From contig NZ_NFLI01000005.1 in assembly GCF_002160825.1 (NCBI RefSeq), positions 1 through 64,000 of the forward strand: a stretch of 64,000 nucleotides of DNA, written 5' to 3'. Below are positions 49,538-58,638 of this stretch, piece by piece; positions within the stretch are counted from its first letter, which is position 1, and each line of letters opens with the position of its first letter. The translations under genes were made by a program, and so were the position numbers. This stretch comes from Lachnoclostridium sp. An131. Its GTDB lineage: Bacteria; Bacillota; Clostridia; Lachnospirales; Lachnospiraceae. The notes below the pieces were generated by a model. It ran no database searches. It had not been told where the DNA came from and saw only the letters and a program-made list of their open reading frames with translations.

Positions 49538-52162
49538 TTATTTGCTGGCGATAGCTGCCTGCGCTGCTGCCAGTCTTGCAACCGGTACGCGGAACGGTGA
49601 GCAGGATACATAGTCCAGTCCGATGGAGTTGCAGAACTCTACAGAGCTGGGATCTCCGCCGTGCTCGCCGCAGATTCCCACGTGCAGCTTCGGATTAGCC
49701 GCCTTGCCTGCCTCGACAGCCATCTTCATCAGCTTGCCCACGCCGTTCTGATCCAGCTTCGCAAACGGGTCATTCTCCATGATCTTCGCCTCATAGTAAG
49801 CAACCAGGAACTTGCCTGCGTCGTCACGGGAGAAGCCATACGTCATCTGGGTCAGGTCGTTGGTACCGAAGCAGAAGAAGTCCGCTTCCCCGGCAAGCTC
49901 GTCCGCCATAAGAGCGGCTCTCGGGATCTCGATCATCGTACCTACTTCATACTTCAGATCGCTGTCTGCCGCCGCAATCTCAGCGTCCGCAGTCTCAACC
50001 ACAAATTTCTTTACATATTTCAGCTCCTTCACATCTCCCACCAGCGGGATCATGATCTCCGGCACAAGATTCCAGTCCGGATGAGCCTTTTTCACCTTGA
50101 TAGCCGCGCGGATGACAGCCTTTGTCTGCATCTTTGCAATCTCGGGATAGGTCACAGACAGACGGCAGCCGCGGTGTCCCATCATCGGGTTGAACTCATG
50201 GAGGCTGTCAATAATCGCCTTGATATGCTCCACTGTCTTGCCCTGAGCTTCCGCCAGCTTCCTGATATCCTCTTCCTCTGTGGGAACGAACTCATGAAGA
50301 GGCGGGTCCAGGAAACGGATGGTAACCGGATTTCCTTCCAGAGCCTCATACAGCTCTTCGAAGTCTCCCTGCTGATAAGGAAGAACCTTCTCCAGGGCTT
50401 TTTCTCTCTCTTCCTCTGTCTCCGCGCAGATCATCTCACGGAACGCGTCGATTCTTCCCTCGCCGAAGAACATGTGCTCTGTACGGCACAGTCCGATTCC
50501 TTCTGCTCCCAGCTCTACCGCTTTCTTTGCGTCAGCCGGCGTATCTGCGTTTGTGCGGACCTTCATGGTTCTGAACTTGTCCGCCCAGCTCATAATACGT
50601 CCAAATTCGCCTGCAATCGTAGCGTCTACCGTCGGAATAATTCCGTCATAGATATTTCCTGTAGTACCGTCGATGGAAATGGGATCTCCTTCGTGGAATT
50701 CCTTGCCGCCGAGAGTGAATTTCTTATTTGCCTCATCCATGACAATATCGCCGCATCCGGATACGCAGCACTCACCCATACCGCGGGCAACTACAGCTGC
50801 GTGGGAAGTCATTCCTCCGCGGACAGTCAGAATACCCTGAGCGGACTTCATGCCCGTGATATCTTCCGGAGAGGTCTCAAGACGTACCAGAACTACCTTT
50901 TCGCCTCTCTCTGCCCATGCTACCGCATCGTCTGCCGTAAATACAATCTTGCCGCAGGCAGCTCCCGGAGAAGCTCCAAGACCCTTGCCCATAGGCGTGG
51001 CTGCCTTCAGAGCGGCTGCGTCAAACTGGGGATGAAGAAGCGTGTCCAGGTTACGGGGATCGATCATCGCCACTGCCTCTTCCTCGGTTCTCATGCCCTC
51101 ATCTACCAGATCGCAGGCAATCTTCAGAGCCGCCTGAGCGGTTCTCTTTCCGTTACGTGTCTGAAGCATATACAGCTTTCCATGCTCTACGGTAAACTCC
51201 ATGTCCTGCATGTCTCTGTAGTGCTTCTCCAGAATATCACATACTTCCTTAAATTGCTTGAATGCCTCCGGGAATTTCTCTTCCATCTCGGAAATGTGCA
51301 TCGGAGTCCGGACGCCTGCAACCACGTCCTCGCCCTGCGCATTTGTAAGGAATTCGCCGAACAGTCCCTTCTCACCTGTAGCCGGGTCACGGGTAAATGC
51401 CACGCCGGTACCACAGTCGTCGCCCATGTTTCCAAATGCCATCATCTGTACGTTGACAGCGGTTCCCCAGGAATAGGGGATATCATTGTCACGACGGTAT
51501 ACGTTCGCTCTGGGGTTGTCCCAGGAACGGAATACGGCCTTCACAGCGCCTACCAGCTGCTCTTTTGCGTCAGACGGGAAATCAGAGCCGATCTTTGCCT
51601 TGTACTCAGCCTTGAACTGGCCTGCCAGCTCCTTCAGATCCTCTGCGGTCAGCTCGACGTCCTGCTTCACGCCCTTTTCCGCTTTCATCTTGTCAATCAG
51701 TTCTTCAAAATATTTCTTTCCGACTTCCATCACCACGTCGGAATACATCTGGATAAATCTGCGGTAGCAGTCCCAGGCCCAGCGGGGATTGCCGGATGCT
51801 TCTGCCAGGGTCTCCACTACTTCCTCATTCAGTCCAAGATTCAGGATGGTATCCATCATACCGGGCATGGATGCTCTCGCGCCGGAACGTACAGAAACCA
51901 GAAGCGGATTTTCCTTATCTCCGAACTTCTTTCCTGTCATCTCTTCCAGTTTTGCCATGGCCTCCATAATCTGGCCCATGATCTCATCGTTAATCTGTCT
52001 TCCGTCCTCATAATACTGGGTACACGCCTCTGTCGTCACTGTGAACCCCTGCGGCACCGGAAGTCCCAGGCCTGTCATCTCGGCCAGATTCGCTCCCTTG
52101 CCTCCGAGAAGGTTGCGCATGCCAGCGTTTCCTTCCTTAAACAAATACACCCATTTCGCCAT
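49538..52162 (-). CDS. ppdK: pyruvate, phosphate dikinase
   Basis: An 874-residue enzyme of standard length: an N-terminal ATP-grasp domain (KGANLAEMTGLGLPVPQGFT; SVRSGARASMPGMMDTILNL), a phosphohistidine domain with catalytic His in GGMTSHAAVVARGMG, and a C-terminal PEP/pyruvate barrel ending with the active Cys region LHVGICGEHGGDPSSVEF. It interconverts pyruvate and PEP using ATP and phosphate, typical of clostridial glycolysis. It has a roughly 300-base leader full of repeats. Confidence 0.95.
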   Translation of the reverse strand: MAKWVYLFKEGNAGMRNLLGGKGANLAEMTGLGLPVPQGFTVTTEACTQYYEDGRQINDEIMGQIMEAMAKLEEMTGKKFGDKENPLLVSVRSGARASMPGMMDTILNLGLNEEVVETLAEASGNPRWAWDCYRRFIQMYSDVVMEVGKKYFEELIDKMKAEKGVKQDVELTAEDLKELAGQFKAEYKAKIGSDFPSDAKEQLVGAVKAVFRSWDNPRANVYRRDNDIPYSWGTAVNVQMMAFGNMGDDCGTGVAFTRDPATGEKGLFGEFLTNAQGEDVVAGVRTPMHISEMEEKFPEAFKQFKEVCDILEKHYRDMQDMEFTVEHGKLYMLQTRNGKRTAQAALKIACDLVDEGMRTEEEAVAMIDPRNLDTLLHPQFDAAALKAATPMGKGLGASPGAACGKIVFTADDAVAWAERGEKVVLVRLETSPEDITGMKSAQGILTVRGGMTSHAAVVARGMGECCVSGCGDIVMDEANKKFTLGGKEFHEGDPISIDGTTGNIYDGIIPTVDATIAGEFGRIMSWADKFRTMKVRTNADTPADAKKAVELGAEGIGLCRTEHMFFGEGRIDAFREMICAETEEEREKALEKVLPYQQGDFEELYEALEGNPVTIRFLDPPLHEFVPTEEEDIRKLAEAQGKTVEHIKAIIDSLHEFNPMMGHRGCRLSVTYPEIAKMQTKAVIRAAIKVKKAHPDWNLVPEIMIPLVGDVKELKYVKKFVVETADAEIAAADSDLKYEVGTMIEIPRAALMADELAGEADFFCFGTNDLTQMTYGFSRDDAGKFLVAYYEAKIMENDPFAKLDQNGVGKLMKMAVEAGKAANPKLHVGICGEHGGDPSSVEFCNSIGLDYVSCSPFRVPVARLAAAQAAIASK

Positions 52163-52220
52163 TGCAATGTTCCTCCTGTTAAATAGTTTCTCTCTCCCCG
52201 GCGCTCTTACGTCCTGCAGG

Positions 52221-52424
52221 GCCGTCCCTCGCGCACAAGTGCGCTCCTGCCGCCTTCTGCGGCTTCTGCAGGGCTCTGCTTTTTTCAGGCATGAGCCCTG
52301 CAGCTCGACTCCACTCTGTTCCGTCTCGCTCGCGGGCTTCGCCCTATAGAATCCGCTTCAGCCGTCCCTCGCGCACGAGTGCGCTCCTGCCGTCTTCTGC
52401 GGCTTCTGCAGGGCTCATGCCTGA
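52221..52424 (-). repeat. duplicated 55-base structured repeat in the ppdK leader
   Basis: Copies 52221-52275 and 52361-52415 differ at two of 55 positions. Each holds two small hairpins on the minus strand (GCCG/CGGC around CAGAAGR, and GCGCAC/GTGCGC). TTCAGGCATGAGCCCTGCAG (52284-52303) is the inverse complement of 52405-52424, adding long-range pairing. The block is downstream of the ppdK promoter, so it is transcribed. Confidence 0.75.
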
Positions 52425-52478
52425 ACGTAAAATATGCGCCGGATATGTGGTCAACGACCAAACCCTGCGCACATTTCT

Positions 52479-52506
52479 AGTGTAGCATATTTGTAATATT
52501 TGTCAA
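52479..52506 (-). promoter_or_regulatory. ppdK promoter
   Basis: Minus strand TTGACA (52501-52506), 16 bases, TACACT (52479-52484); start point near 52472, giving a leader of about 310 bases. Confidence 0.65.
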
Positions 52507-52561
52507 GGCTTCTTTGGTAAATTTGTTGTAAAAAACCACCGTAATGCCGGTTACTTTTTGT

Positions 52562-52786
52562 TTATTTTTTAACTAACTTCCGGCTTTTTCTGCATTCTCT
52601 TCCGGAAAACTGCCATAAATATTTTCCGACCGCCCGCGCAAAGGCACAGATATACCGGCTGACCTTTTCTCTGCTTCCGAAGATGGAGAACATCCCTTCT
52701 TCTCCGTCTTCATAGACATAATCTGCAAAAGCATCGCCGATTTCTCTTATTTCCTGCTCTGTCATTTCCGTAATCGGAGTTAGCAT
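52562..52786 (-). pseudogene. N-terminal fragment, probably of a GNAT-type acetyltransferase
   Basis: From ATG 52786 the frame gives about 74 residues (MLTPITEMTEQEIREIGDAF, then ADYVYEDGEEGMFSIFGSRE). This resembles, from memory, the opening of about 230-residue GNAT proteins of Lachnospiraceae. The reading leaves the family after YICAFARAVG and ends in a basic run. No acetyl-CoA motif remains. It lies after the ABC cassette and before the ppdK promoter. A short intact gene of unknown function is the alternative. Confidence 0.4.
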
Positions 52787-52827
52787 ACCTGTGTTTCTCC
52801 CCACCGCTGTTTTCTGTCAAGTTTCTG

Positions 52828-53505
52828 TCATTCAGTTCCGTAGCAATTAGCATTGTCTAACGCCATTATGCTTTTCCGGATCACTCCGTGCTCCATCTCA
52901 TACACCTCGTCGCAGAGGATTTCGATATCCTCCCTGCTATGGCTGGCCAGCAGAATCGTCTTTCCCTCCACCCGAAGCCCCAGCAGAAGCTCCCGGACGT
53001 CCTCCACGCCCTGCCGGTCCAGGCCGTTCATGGGCTCGTCCAGGATCAGAATATGGGGATTTTCCATGATGGCCTGGGCGATTCCAAGCCGCTGGCGCAT
53101 TCCCAGAGAATATTTTCTCACCTTCTTCGGGTTCTGCGGATCAAGCCCCACCCGCTTCATGCTTTCCATTATCTCCTTTTTCCCGATCTTCTTTCGGATT
53201 CCCGCCAGGTATTCCAGGTTCCTGTATCCGCTGTACCCGCCCAGAAAGCCGGGATTTTCAATGATAATTCCTATATTTTCAGCGAAATCCACATCCTTTC
53301 CGATCTCCCTTTCTTCCACCAGCACCCGTCCGGAGGTTGGTCTGATAAAACCTGCAATCACCTTAAAAAGGACTGTCTTGCCGGAACCGTTTCTTCCGAC
53401 GAAGCCATAGATCGCTCCCTTACGGAACCTGAGGCAGATATCCTCCAGAACCGTTTCACCGCCAAACTTTTTCGTCACATGCTCTACCTTAATCACACTT
53501 GCCAT
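52828..53505 (-). CDS. ABC transporter ATP-binding protein of the LytTR-linked cassette
   Basis: A 225-residue ATPase: Walker A GRNGSGKTVL (near 37-46), signature YSLGMRQRL, Walker B HILILDEPMNGLDRQG, H-loop SHSRED. This resembles ATPases of bacteriocin or lantibiotic self-protection exporters. It overlaps the end of the upstream permease gene by 13 bases and is the last intact gene of the cassette. It would power three different membrane proteins encoded just upstream. Confidence 0.88.
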   Translation of the reverse strand: MASVIKVEHVTKKFGGETVLEDICLRFRKGAIYGFVGRNGSGKTVLFKVIAGFIRPTSGRVLVEEREIGKDVDFAENIGIIIENPGFLGGYSGYRNLEYLAGIRKKIGKKEIMESMKRVGLDPQNPKKVRKYSLGMRQRLGIAQAIMENPHILILDEPMNGLDRQGVEDVRELLLGLRVEGKTILLASHSREDIEILCDEVYEMEHGVIRKSIMALDNANCYGTE

Positions 53506-54158
53506 AAATAATCGGTCTCCTTCTCTCTTCCCGCCAAAAAGCCATATCCCAGCAGGCAGCAGCCCGCGATACAGGCCGCTTCCGCGGCCAGAACCGGCAC
53601 AATCCGGTATCCAGCTCCATCACACAGGCTGCTCTGCGTATACATCCCCCAGCTTCCAAACAGAAAGCGGGCGGCCTCCCTGTGGTAATGTCCATACAGG
53701 AAGCTCATCCCCTCCAAAAGCAGCAGAGCCGGGGGAATCAGATTTCTTTGTTCTGCCGTTTTCATAAACAGCTCCATGAAGAAAAACAATGCCAGAAGCG
53801 TCATCATGTGGACTATCCATAGTATGCAGACTGCCGCCATCGCTTCCATGCCCTGTCTGTCCGGCTGTGTCCCGGTCAGCAGCAGCTGAACCAGAAGACC
53901 GGACGCCAGAAGCGCCGCCCCAGTCAGAACGCCGTACAGCAAATGCCTGCAGAAATGAGCCGTCCACCATTTTCCTCTTTTCCCATAGCGAATCGCTGCA
54001 AAGAGACGGCTGGCCCTGCTTCTCTCCATGCGGAACCCGACTGCCAGAAGGCAGATACCCAGCGGAAAAAGCCAGCGTCCCAGGGGATACAGCGGGAAGC
54101 CTCCGGTATCCTCTGCGGGAATTCCTGCGAAAAACAGAAAAAACAGTTCTCTTCCCAT
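53493..54158 (-). CDS. membrane protein, third permease-like subunit of the cassette
   Basis: A 221-residue protein with about six hydrophobic segments and no signature motif. It begins MGRELFFLFFAGIPAEDTGG and contains WWTAHFCRHLLYGVLTGAAL. By position between another permease gene and the ATPase gene it should be an ABC-2-type subunit. Sequence similarity to the other two membrane proteins is not evident by eye. No catalytic motif is seen. Confidence 0.65.
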   Translation of the reverse strand: MGRELFFLFFAGIPAEDTGGFPLYPLGRWLFPLGICLLAVGFRMERSRASRLFAAIRYGKRGKWWTAHFCRHLLYGVLTGAALLASGLLVQLLLTGTQPDRQGMEAMAAVCILWIVHMMTLLALFFFMELFMKTAEQRNLIPPALLLLEGMSFLYGHYHREAARFLFGSWGMYTQSSLCDGAGYRIVPVLAAEAACIAGCCLLGYGFLAGREKETDYLWQV

Positions 54159-54165
54159 CTACTAT

Positions 54166-55014
54166 CTACTCCTCCTCTGTCTTCAACTGAAAATCCACAC
54201 GTCCGATAAAGCACAGGGAAATCCCTGTCAGAATCAGCAGAATTCCCACAAACAGGAGCGCGGTTTTCCATTCTCCCCCATTCCCGTCTACGGAATATCC
54301 CAGTACGGATTTCGACAAAAGGGAAAACTGGGGGCTCATCCCCTCCTGCAGCAGAAATCCGCCTATCTGTACTCCAAATGCGGCCAGAATTGCAAATATT
54401 TCCTTCATAAGCAGTGTGCATACATAAAGCAGCATCCCAAGCATCATCAGATACAGCCACAGAAAAAGGAGAGTGAGGAAAAATGCCTCCGGAACATGCA
54501 TGGCTTCCAGAATATTCGGCCACGAAAAATCGATTCCTGCCTCCATCGCCGCACTCTCCGCCCACCCCATCGCCAGATCATAGACCGGACTGCTCCACAT
54601 ATTTCCCGCGAATCCCAGAGGCGAGCTTGCAAGCACCGAGACCAGTGCCAGGCACGCTGCGTAAAGGAAGGCCTGCACTGCGATATAGAGCAGCATGCCC
54701 AGATTCCAGACCTTGCGCCCGCACCGGTGAAGGACGAGATACGCATTTCCCTTTACAAAGGGAGCATCCGCCACGAGCAGAAGCCATCCCAGAGGCAGAA
54801 ACAGCATATTCTTATATAAATGAGCCACTACTACAAAGGCTTCCAGTACATTTACCGGCTCTCCCATACCTGCGGCGTATTTCAGAAAAAGCTGCAGCCG
54901 CCAGCCTATCAGAGCGATTCCCAGAAGGAAGCCCATCACGACTCTTTTCTCTCCCCGCTCCTGCCGGAGCATATTCCCCGTGATGCCAAGCACCTGCCGC
55001 CCCAGCTTACCCAT
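54166..55014 (-). CDS. membrane protein, second permease-like subunit of the cassette
   Basis: A 282-residue protein with six or more membrane segments (VVMGFLLGIALIGWRLQLFL; FFLTLLFLWLYLMMLGMLLY). The N-terminal helix MGKLGRQVLGITGNMLRQER is typical of ABC-2 permeases. It overlaps the first permease gene by eight bases, so the two are made together. Substrate unknown. Confidence 0.7.
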   Translation of the reverse strand: MGKLGRQVLGITGNMLRQERGEKRVVMGFLLGIALIGWRLQLFLKYAAGMGEPVNVLEAFVVVAHLYKNMLFLPLGWLLLVADAPFVKGNAYLVLHRCGRKVWNLGMLLYIAVQAFLYAACLALVSVLASSPLGFAGNMWSSPVYDLAMGWAESAAMEAGIDFSWPNILEAMHVPEAFFLTLLFLWLYLMMLGMLLYVCTLLMKEIFAILAAFGVQIGGFLLQEGMSPQFSLLSKSVLGYSVDGNGGEWKTALLFVGILLILTGISLCFIGRVDFQLKTEEE

Positions 55015-55768
55015 TCCGGCACCTCCTTTTCAGTCCCAGCATGACCGCAGCTGCAGCCAGCAGGATGTAGATACACTCCATCAAGGCCGACAGGGGATAG
55101 CTGTTCAGATCCTCTCCGCGCCACATGTAAATAGGATTCAGCACCATAAGCCTGCCCGTTCCCAGACTCAGCCACATAGCCTCATACAGCACAAAGGGGC
55201 CTATCAGAGCCACATATTTATTGGGCATCCACACCGCAAAGGCCAGCCCGGCCAGAGCCCACATACAGCCGAACAGAAAGCCCAGCAGTACCTTCCCCGC
55301 GAAGATGTACCAGTCCCCATAATGCTCTATATAATAATACACGACTGTTCCATCCAGCAGCCCCCTGTCGCTTCCGGACGGTATTCCGGGAATGCCGCAG
55401 GTAAACGCAATACCGCAGGCAGCCGCAATCGGAAGCGCCAGCATCAGGCCTCCCGACAGTGCTGCCGACAGCATACGGATCAGTCCGAATTTTTTCCAGG
55501 ACATCCTGGAAAGAATCATCTTCAGATATCCGCTCGTATATTCCTCACAGAAGACAGACGCGTAAGCCAGTCCCGGGAAAATTGCCGCGAAGGGGCCAAA
55601 GCCCGAAGCCGCAAAGATATCTGCGATAATCTGATAGCTGCTCCTGCTTCTATTAAGAGGTGACTGGAAGGACCCGTTCACCAGAATCCAGGTCACCGCC
55701 AGAAGCCCCGCGAAAAAGCCTGCGTTCAGAAAGCCCCTTCTTAAATCCTGTCTCCAAAAGCTCTTCAT
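55007..55768 (-). CDS. ABC-2 type permease, first subunit of the cassette
   Basis: A 253-residue protein with six membrane segments and the ABC-2 pattern FCEEYTSGYLKMILSRMSWK after the second one. That is the coupling helix region seen in lantibiotic exporters such as LanG/LanE types and in ABC2_membrane families. It begins two bases after the lipoprotein gene. With the following two membrane proteins and the ATPase it makes a four-part exporter. Confidence 0.8.
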   Translation of the reverse strand: MKSFWRQDLRRGFLNAGFFAGLLAVTWILVNGSFQSPLNRSRSSYQIIADIFAASGFGPFAAIFPGLAYASVFCEEYTSGYLKMILSRMSWKKFGLIRMLSAALSGGLMLALPIAAACGIAFTCGIPGIPSGSDRGLLDGTVVYYYIEHYGDWYIFAGKVLLGFLFGCMWALAGLAFAVWMPNKYVALIGPFVLYEAMWLSLGTGRLMVLNPIYMWRGEDLNSYPLSALMECIYILLAAAAVMLGLKRRCRNG

Positions 55769-55770
55769 TC

Positions 55771-57036
55771 CTATCTCACCCGCAAAAGCTCTCCGGTCAC
55801 TGCGTCAATGCAGATATTCCAGGCCGCTCCCTTTGTTCCAAATTCCTCTGACATCGTACTGTCCTCTATGTGTACAGCAAGCGGAACCTGCAGCTGCCAG
55901 ACAGGAACCAGCTCCAGCTCCTTTTCGTCCTCGCTCAAAAACGGATAATAGGCAAGCTCCACATCTGTCAGAGCCGCTTTACTGCTTCCATGTATCCTCC
56001 CATCTGCCAGATACGTCTCCAGAAGCTGTGTCACCTGTTCCCAGGTCAGCACACCTTCACAGCGTTCCTTTTGAATCACCTCTGCTGCACTGGTGTCCAG
56101 AAACACCTCTGCAACCCCCTCGCTGCACACCCATGCCTGACAGAAGGGAAAATGTTCCCCAAAGCTTACCGAACCGAAGTCGTGAACCGTACCCATTCCC
56201 TCCCAGGATGGCATATAATAGATTTCATAAAACATGAAATCACCGCTTTCATACATGTACACTTCCGAAACGTGGATTTCTGTGACCTGAAGCGTTCCAA
56301 GCTTCTCTAAAAGCATGCTTACTGCATCCTGAATGGAAAAGCCTGCGCTGCCTGCCGCCGCATCCGCCAGTTCATTCTCCCCAAACCTCGTCTCGTTTTC
56401 AAGCTGGAAAATGGCCGCGCATCTGTCACGTAAAGCCTGATCCTTATAGTATGCATAGGTTCCTCTGTCAAAGCTTGCCCTCTTCGTCCCATCCGTCAGA
56501 ACATAGAGCGGGCCTGTGCCAAACATAGGCATATCCACCCACGCCTCCGGATCCTCATTCCTCTCCTGTGCCAGCTCCTGTGCCTCCTGCTCTGACAGAT
56601 CCTGAATTTCTCCGGAATCACTGTCCAGGAATGCTTTCAAAAGCTCCTTATCCATGGAAGTGTTCTCTCCCAGAACCATATGGTACACACCTTCGGGAGC
56701 CTGCACGACAGGATCCTGAATCCGAATTCCGTTTTCTTCCGTACCAATAAGACAATCAATCGCATCCTGTCCGCCAAACAATTCCATACCCAGATCGCCG
56801 TTTCCCGGCTCCGGTCCCCCAGCCGTTCCGGCTCCGCCTGTCCCTTCTTCCTCTGTATATTCTCCTCCCGTCTCCCCGCCGTCTGCTTCCACAATGCCTG
56901 CAATCTCGTCCTCAAGCGAATCCTTTGCATGCAGAATTTCCTCATCTGCCGAAGCCTCCGGGGCCTTCTGGCAGCTGCACATAGTAAGCGCCAAAAGGAC
57001 CGCCGCTGCTGTTGTCTTTAGGATCTTCTTCCTCAT
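55771..57036 (-). CDS. lipoprotein of the LytTR-linked ABC cassette
   Basis: ATG 57036 (AAGGAGGAGGCAGGT upstream) gives 421 residues. The signal peptide MRKKILKTTAAAVLLALTMC ends in a lipobox-like LTMCSC, so the protein is probably lipid-anchored at Cys20 or Cys22. An acidic, Gly-rich linker follows (near 48-75), then a mixed alpha/beta domain ending with WNICIDAVTGELLRVR. Such externally anchored proteins in ABC loci may bind the exported or sensed compound. I do not recognise the main domain. Confidence 0.7.
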   Translation of the reverse strand: MRKKILKTTAAAVLLALTMCSCQKAPEASADEEILHAKDSLEDEIAGIVEADGGETGGEYTEEEGTGGAGTAGGPEPGNGDLGMELFGGQDAIDCLIGTEENGIRIQDPVVQAPEGVYHMVLGENTSMDKELLKAFLDSDSGEIQDLSEQEAQELAQERNEDPEAWVDMPMFGTGPLYVLTDGTKRASFDRGTYAYYKDQALRDRCAAIFQLENETRFGENELADAAAGSAGFSIQDAVSMLLEKLGTLQVTEIHVSEVYMYESGDFMFYEIYYMPSWEGMGTVHDFGSVSFGEHFPFCQAWVCSEGVAEVFLDTSAAEVIQKERCEGVLTWEQVTQLLETYLADGRIHGSSKAALTDVELAYYPFLSEDEKELELVPVWQLQVPLAVHIEDSTMSEEFGTKGAAWNICIDAVTGELLRVR

Positions 57037-57231
57037 ACCTGCCTCCTCCTTAGGTAAAGCTTTCCCAAAGCCCGGAAAACGCCTGTCTTCCGGACAGGGA
57101 ACTCTTCCAGGCCTCTCCCCTGGACATTTACAGTATACCTTATTCCAGCCTGTCTGACCGCAGCCTGCCGAAATTCGCCTGTAAAAATACCGAAATTTGC
57201 AGGAGACGAGTGCGCATGTGGGCGGGGTGGC

Positions 57232-57297
57232 TGTGAATAGTAACGCGAAGACAGCCGGGAAACCTCTGTACCCCGTACAGGTTTCCCGGCTGTCTTC
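57232..57297. repeat. TGTGAATAGTAAC motif next to a perfect 19-bp hairpin
   Basis: TGTGAATAGTAAC (57232-57244) is followed by a 19-bp perfect inverted repeat (57247-57265 with 57279-57297; arms begin GAAGACAGCCGGG) with a 13-base loop. No T-run on either strand. It lies between the kinase gene and the lipoprotein gene; the rest of 57037-57342 shows nothing else. Confidence 0.6.
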
Positions 57298-57342
57298 AGC
57301 GTCAGTGTACAAGGGACAAATCCGTTTCCCTATATACCAGCA

Positions 57343-58638
57343 CTACAGCTCCTTCAGATACAGCATGAGATCCGCTTCAAACCACCCATTCTCACATGTA
57401 AGCTCCATATCCCCATGATATTTTTCTACGATGGCCTGCACATTTTTCAGCCCGATTCCATGATTTTCCCGGTCGGCCTTCGTGGTAGGAAATGCAGCAA
57501 ATGCCCGGGAGCTTCCTTTTTTCTCCGCCTGCTTTTCCGGACAGCTGTTGCGGATATTCAAAAACAGCAGCCCTTTCTCTGCGCGCATCCGAATTTCCAG
57601 CTTTTTTTCTTCTGTCTGGATGGCCGACTCCACAGCATTGTCCAGCAGATTCCCCAGAATCACATTCAAATCAAAGGAATTCAGATGCAGCTCCTCCGGA
57701 ATCCGGATATCCGTTTTCACAGAAGAAAGCCGTTCCGCCGCCTTTCCTATTTTATAATTTAAAAGACTGTCTACCTGCTCGTTTCCAGTCATCACATATT
57801 CCGATGGATTCACCATAAAATCCTGCATCCCGTGGAGATATTCCTGAAGCTCCCTGCTGTCTCCCTTCCCGGCTATGGCCTGCAGGGCAAGAAGATGATT
57901 TTTCATATCGTGCCGGAGCGCCCGGATGCGGCCCTGGGACTCCATAATGACCTCCAGCTGATTCTGATACAGTCTTGTCTGCTGTCGGTAGCTGTCCCGC
58001 TCCCGCAGATGCCGGGCGTTTTTTTGCAGTCCATGGTACAGGTAGAGGACGCTCAGATTCACAATCAGAACGCAGGCGCAGATAAGCCCTCCCCGCATGT
58101 CCTGCGCCTTTCCCATGCCCATCGCGGCAGACAGCAGGACAACTCCGGCAGCCGGAACCGCCGTCAGCGCCAGGGCCTGTTTCCCGCCCAGTTCCGCTTC
58201 TTTCAGCTCTTCCTCATCAAGAATATGCTGCAGTATGAAAACGCAGGCAAGAAACAGGAGCACTCCCGCAGCCGTTCCCATGTAGAATCCGTATAACGCG
58301 TCCTCTCCAAAGATAAAAAACGCAGTAAACAGGCAGCACATATCCAGACAGAACAGTACGGACGCCGCCCAGATCTTCTTTTTCCAGCCATCCTCATAAA
58401 AACCCGCCAGTACGAGGATTCCCGCAAGGTTCAGCAATTCATAGGCGGCTGAAATCCTCCACAGGCAGTACGCGGCAGAGGACGCCAGATAATAAACCGC
58501 AAGGACAGCCTGAAACACTCTTTTTCTCTGTTCCCTTCTGGTCAGAAAAAGCTCTGCGGCCTGTTTTATCATGGACACCCGCAGAATATTGACAATAAAT
58601 TCTGCCAGAACGCCCTGATCAATCTCCGGATATATCAT
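57343..58638 (-). CDS. AgrC-like sensor histidine kinase (GHKL type)
   Basis: A 431-residue protein with six membrane segments in the first 200 residues, a coiled dimerisation region with IRALRHDMKNHLLALQAIAG (phospho-accepting His in RHDMKNH), and a GHKL ATPase domain with N-box NVILGNLLDNAVES and G-box NHGIGLKNVQAIVEKY. This is the class that senses peptides in AgrC systems. It overlaps the response regulator by four bases. The signal is unknown; with the downstream ABC genes a peptide or antibiotic is likely. Confidence 0.88.
   Translation of the reverse strand: MIYPEIDQGVLAEFIVNILRVSMIKQAAELFLTRREQRKRVFQAVLAVYYLASSAAYCLWRISAAYELLNLAGILVLAGFYEDGWKKKIWAASVLFCLDMCCLFTAFFIFGEDALYGFYMGTAAGVLLFLACVFILQHILDEEELKEAELGGKQALALTAVPAAGVVLLSAAMGMGKAQDMRGGLICACVLIVNLSVLYLYHGLQKNARHLRERDSYRQQTRLYQNQLEVIMESQGRIRALRHDMKNHLLALQAIAGKGDSRELQEYLHGMQDFMVNPSEYVMTGNEQVDSLLNYKIGKAAERLSSVKTDIRIPEELHLNSFDLNVILGNLLDNAVESAIQTEEKKLEIRMRAEKGLLFLNIRNSCPEKQAEKKGSSRAFAAFPTTKADRENHGIGLKNVQAIVEKYHGDMELTCENGWFEADLMLYLKEL

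Noticed and set aside
49661-52186. 841-codon plus-strand open frame
   Set aside because: Antisense to ppdK; low-complexity His/Leu/Arg/Ser-rich product with no family features.
57247-57297. 19-bp hairpin as a rho-independent terminator
   Set aside because: No T-run on either strand; reported as a repeat instead.
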